Shown: piece by piece, positions 62,376 to 64,000 of the stretch
Layout: each line of letters starts with the position of its first letter
How positions within the stretch are numbered: position 1 is the stretch's first letter
Source of the DNA: JAWPMT01 sp965229785
GTDB lineage: Bacteria > Bacteroidota > Bacteroidia > Cytophagales > Cyclobacteriaceae
Direction of reading: 5' to 3'
DNA: 64,000 nt
Assembly: GCA_965229785.1 (NCBI GenBank)
Contig: CBDDJS010000001.1
Span: forward strand, 4,340,001-4,404,000
Notes under the pieces: generated by a model
The model's input: only the letters and a program-made list of their open reading frames with translations
What the model was told of the DNA's origin: nothing
Databases searched by the model: none
Position numbers and translations under genes: made by a program

Positions 62376-64000
62376 ATGAAGCAAATTCTCCTCCTAAGCA
62401 TTTGCGTGCTACTGTTTGCGTGCTCCCAAAAAGAGGCCCCGATGAACATTCTGCTGATTGTGGCAGATGACCTGGGGTACACGGACCTGGGATGTTATGG
62501 TAGTGAAATCCGAACGCCCAACCTCGATGCACTGGCAGCGGAAGGTATCCGCTTCACAGATTTTCACACCGCAGCTACATGTTCCCCTACCCGGGCCATG
62601 CTCCTAACGGGTGTAACCACACATAAAAATGGTTATGGCACCATGGAAGGTGATCTTGCTGAAAATCAAGTGGGTTTGAGAGGGTATGAAACACATCTGA
62701 ACTGGGATGTTGTGACTTTCCCCAGCCTACTGCGTGATCATGGGTATCACACGTCCATAGCAGGAAAATGGCATCAGGCATTCCCTGCCGGAGAGGCAAG
62801 CCTTTGGCCAGATAAACGAGGCTTTGATCGATCTTTCTGTATGAATCAGGGCGGTGCCGGGCATTTTGACGACAAACAGAAGCTCTTCGGCTTTCTGGAT
62901 CGGGCCATTTATGTGGAGGATGGTCAGGAACTTGATGCCTTGCCAACAGGTTTTTATTCCAGTGAATATTACGCCAGTAAAGTGATCAGCTACATTGAAG
63001 AAAGTCAGTCTCTGGGCAAGCCTTTTTTCAGCTTTTTATCGTTCACAGCGCCACATTGGCCATTGCAGGTTCCAGATCAATATGCGAATCTCTATCGGGG
63101 CACGTACGATGAAGGGTATGAAGCGCTGGCAGCGAAAAGGCTGGAAAGGGCAAAAGCCAAAGGAGTAGTTCCTTCACAATTGGAGCTTCCTCCATTCCCA
63201 GAGTTAGTAAAGCCGTGGGGATCCCTGTCGACGGAAGAACAAAAAGAAAAATCAAAAGTCATGGAGATATATGCCGCCATGGTGGAACGACTGGATTTTC
63301 ACGTTGGCCGAGTCATTGATCACCTGAAAAATGAAGGTTTGTATGACAATACCCTGATTGTATTTATGGCTGATAATGGCGCTGAAGGAAATGATGTATT
63401 CACCATTGAAGATACGGAAAGCTGGGTAGCCGAAAATTGGGATAACAGTTTTGCAAACATGGGACTCAAAGGCTCTTACATCCAACAAGGGCGGGACTGG
63501 GCTTCAGTATCTAGTTTGCCTTTCAAATACTACAAAGCTTTCGCAAGTGAGGGTGGGGTACGTACACCCATGATCGTTCGTCATCCGAAACAACTTTCAA
63601 AGGCCGGGCAAATCGAAACACAATTCATTTCCGTAATGGACCTGGCGCCCACCTTTCTAGAAGCAACAGACACTTCATTCCCAATGGATAATCGTTATCA
63701 AGGTAGAGCAGTCCATCCGATAGAAGGCACTTCATTGATCCCTTTTCTGAATGATCAAAAAACTTTGGTCCATTCACAGGATAAAGCCCATGTTTGGGAA
63801 CTCTATGGTAGAATTGGCGTGCGGAAAGGTCAATGGAAAGGTTTGAAACTGGAGCCCCCGTTTGGAACCGGGAAATGGGAGTTGTATGATCTGGCAACAG
63901 ATCTGGGAGAACAGAAAAATGTCGCCGTTCAGTATCCTCAACTAGTCGCTGAAATGGAACAATACTGGCAAGCTTACGCATCGGAGAATAACGTCGTGCT
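62376..64000 (+). CDS. Sulfatase, lipoprotein, cut by the window edge
   Basis: 541 residues visible; the frame is open at the right edge. Lipobox LLFACS (Cys16) gives export and lipid anchoring. Type I sulfatase features: metal Asp31/Asp32 in IVADDLGYTDLG, the formylglycine motif CSPTR with Cys69, GKWH near residue 130, and FMADNGAEGND with the other metal-site Asp/Asn. It has the S1-type layout and the C-terminal part is nearly complete (YDLATDLGEQKNVA). It hydrolyses sulfate esters, probably from glycans; substrate unknown. It has its own leader after the terminator, so it may be a separate unit from the GH17 pair. Confidence 0.9.
   Translation, partial: MKQILLLSICVLLFACSQKEAPMNILLIVADDLGYTDLGCYGSEIRTPNLDALAAEGIRFTDFHTAATCSPTRAMLLTGVTTHKNGYGTMEGDLAENQVGLRGYETHLNWDVVTFPSLLRDHGYHTSIAGKWHQAFPAGEASLWPDKRGFDRSFCMNQGGAGHFDDKQKLFGFLDRAIYVEDGQELDALPTGFYSSEYYASKVISYIEESQSLGKPFFSFLSFTAPHWPLQVPDQYANLYRGTYDEGYEALAAKRLERAKAKGVVPSQLELPPFPELVKPWGSLSTEEQKEKSKVMEIYAAMVERLDFHVGRVIDHLKNEGLYDNTLIVFMADNGAEGNDVFTIEDTESWVAENWDNSFANMGLKGSYIQQGRDWASVSSLPFKYYKAFASEGGVRTPMIVRHPKQLSKAGQIETQFISVMDLAPTFLEATDTSFPMDNRYQGRAVHPIEGTSLIPFLNDQKTLVHSQDKAHVWELYGRIGVRKGQWKGLKLEPPFGTGKWELYDLATDLGEQKNVAVQYPQLVAEMEQYWQAYASENNVV

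Noticed and set aside
62587..63981. Several minus-strand frames opposite the sulfatase
   Set aside because: They are shadows; the plus strand carries an intact sulfatase with CSPTR and all expected motifs.

Overview
The window reads as chromosomal DNA of a free-living, probably marine member of the Bacteroidota, most likely Cytophagales. The evidence is several lineage-specific gene types: a SusC/SusD pair, proteins with C-terminal type IX secretion (T9SS) sorting domains, permeases carrying the Bacteroidota N-terminal 'prefix' domain next to PadR regulators, a FISUMP-domain lipoprotein, DUF4494, and the TIGR03643/DUF2256/photolyase-like set. Shine-Dalgarno sites are mostly weak, and several genes appear to start at TTG or GTG. 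I see no rRNA, tRNA, CRISPR array, transposase or prophage block. This looks like ordinary core and accessory chromosome rather than a mobile island.

Layout. 0-2.2 kb: the end of an NTF2-like gene, a secreted tail-fibre-like protein, a small membrane protein and a DUF2185 protein. 2.3-5.2 kb: a PadR regulator translationally coupled to a large FtsX/MacB-type permease, with a repeated operator-like element upstream. 5.4-6.5 kb: a fatty acid desaturase. 6.5-16.8 kb: an apparent three-gene surface operon (tail-collar protein, a 2,777-residue LamG protein with a T9SS tail, and a small T9SS protein sharing a domain with the giant). 17.0-20.4 kb: a TPR lipoprotein histidine kinase and a LytTR response regulator. 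20.7-23.7 kb: a barrel protein, a 2OG-Fe(II) dioxygenase and an MBL-fold hydrolase. 23.9-32.2 kb: a second PadR gene followed by three overlapping prefix-domain permeases. 32.3-36.3 kb: a small membrane protein, a VOC protein, an S8 peptidase, a CarboxypepD_reg-like protein and two tiny paralogous genes of 51-52 codons. 36.5-41.0 kb: SusC/SusD. 41.1-46.7 kb: a minus-strand run with lpxH, a FISUMP lipoprotein, DUF4494 and three tandem paralogues of unknown function. 46.9-52.8 kb: S10 peptidase, MOSC protein, an outer-membrane barrel, a leucine-triplet protein, M48 peptidase and a sorbosone dehydrogenase-like lipoprotein. 53.0-56.0 kb: a photolyase-associated module. 56.1-64.0 kb: YHS protein, a GH17-like lipoprotein, a large phosphorylase-like protein and a sulfatase cut by the window edge.

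How the genes may work together. The two PadR/permease modules look like ligand- or stress-responsive units, but no ATPase partner is encoded here. The 56.9-64.0 kb genes suggest beta-glucan and possibly sulfated-glycan breakdown: a secreted hydrolase, an apparently cytoplasmic phosphorylase-like enzyme and an exported sulfatase. The photolyase-like protein, TIGR03643 and DUF2256 are known neighbours across bacteria; here the photolyase-like protein lacks the cysteines that bind the Fe-S cluster in characterised PhrB-type enzymes.

The points most worth following are the two tiny paralogues flanking the S8 peptidase region, the triplet-leucine repeat protein, the cysteine-poor photolyase-like protein with its unknown neighbour, the three tandem unknown secreted paralogues, the GH17/phosphorylase-like pair, and the repeated elements in both PadR promoters.
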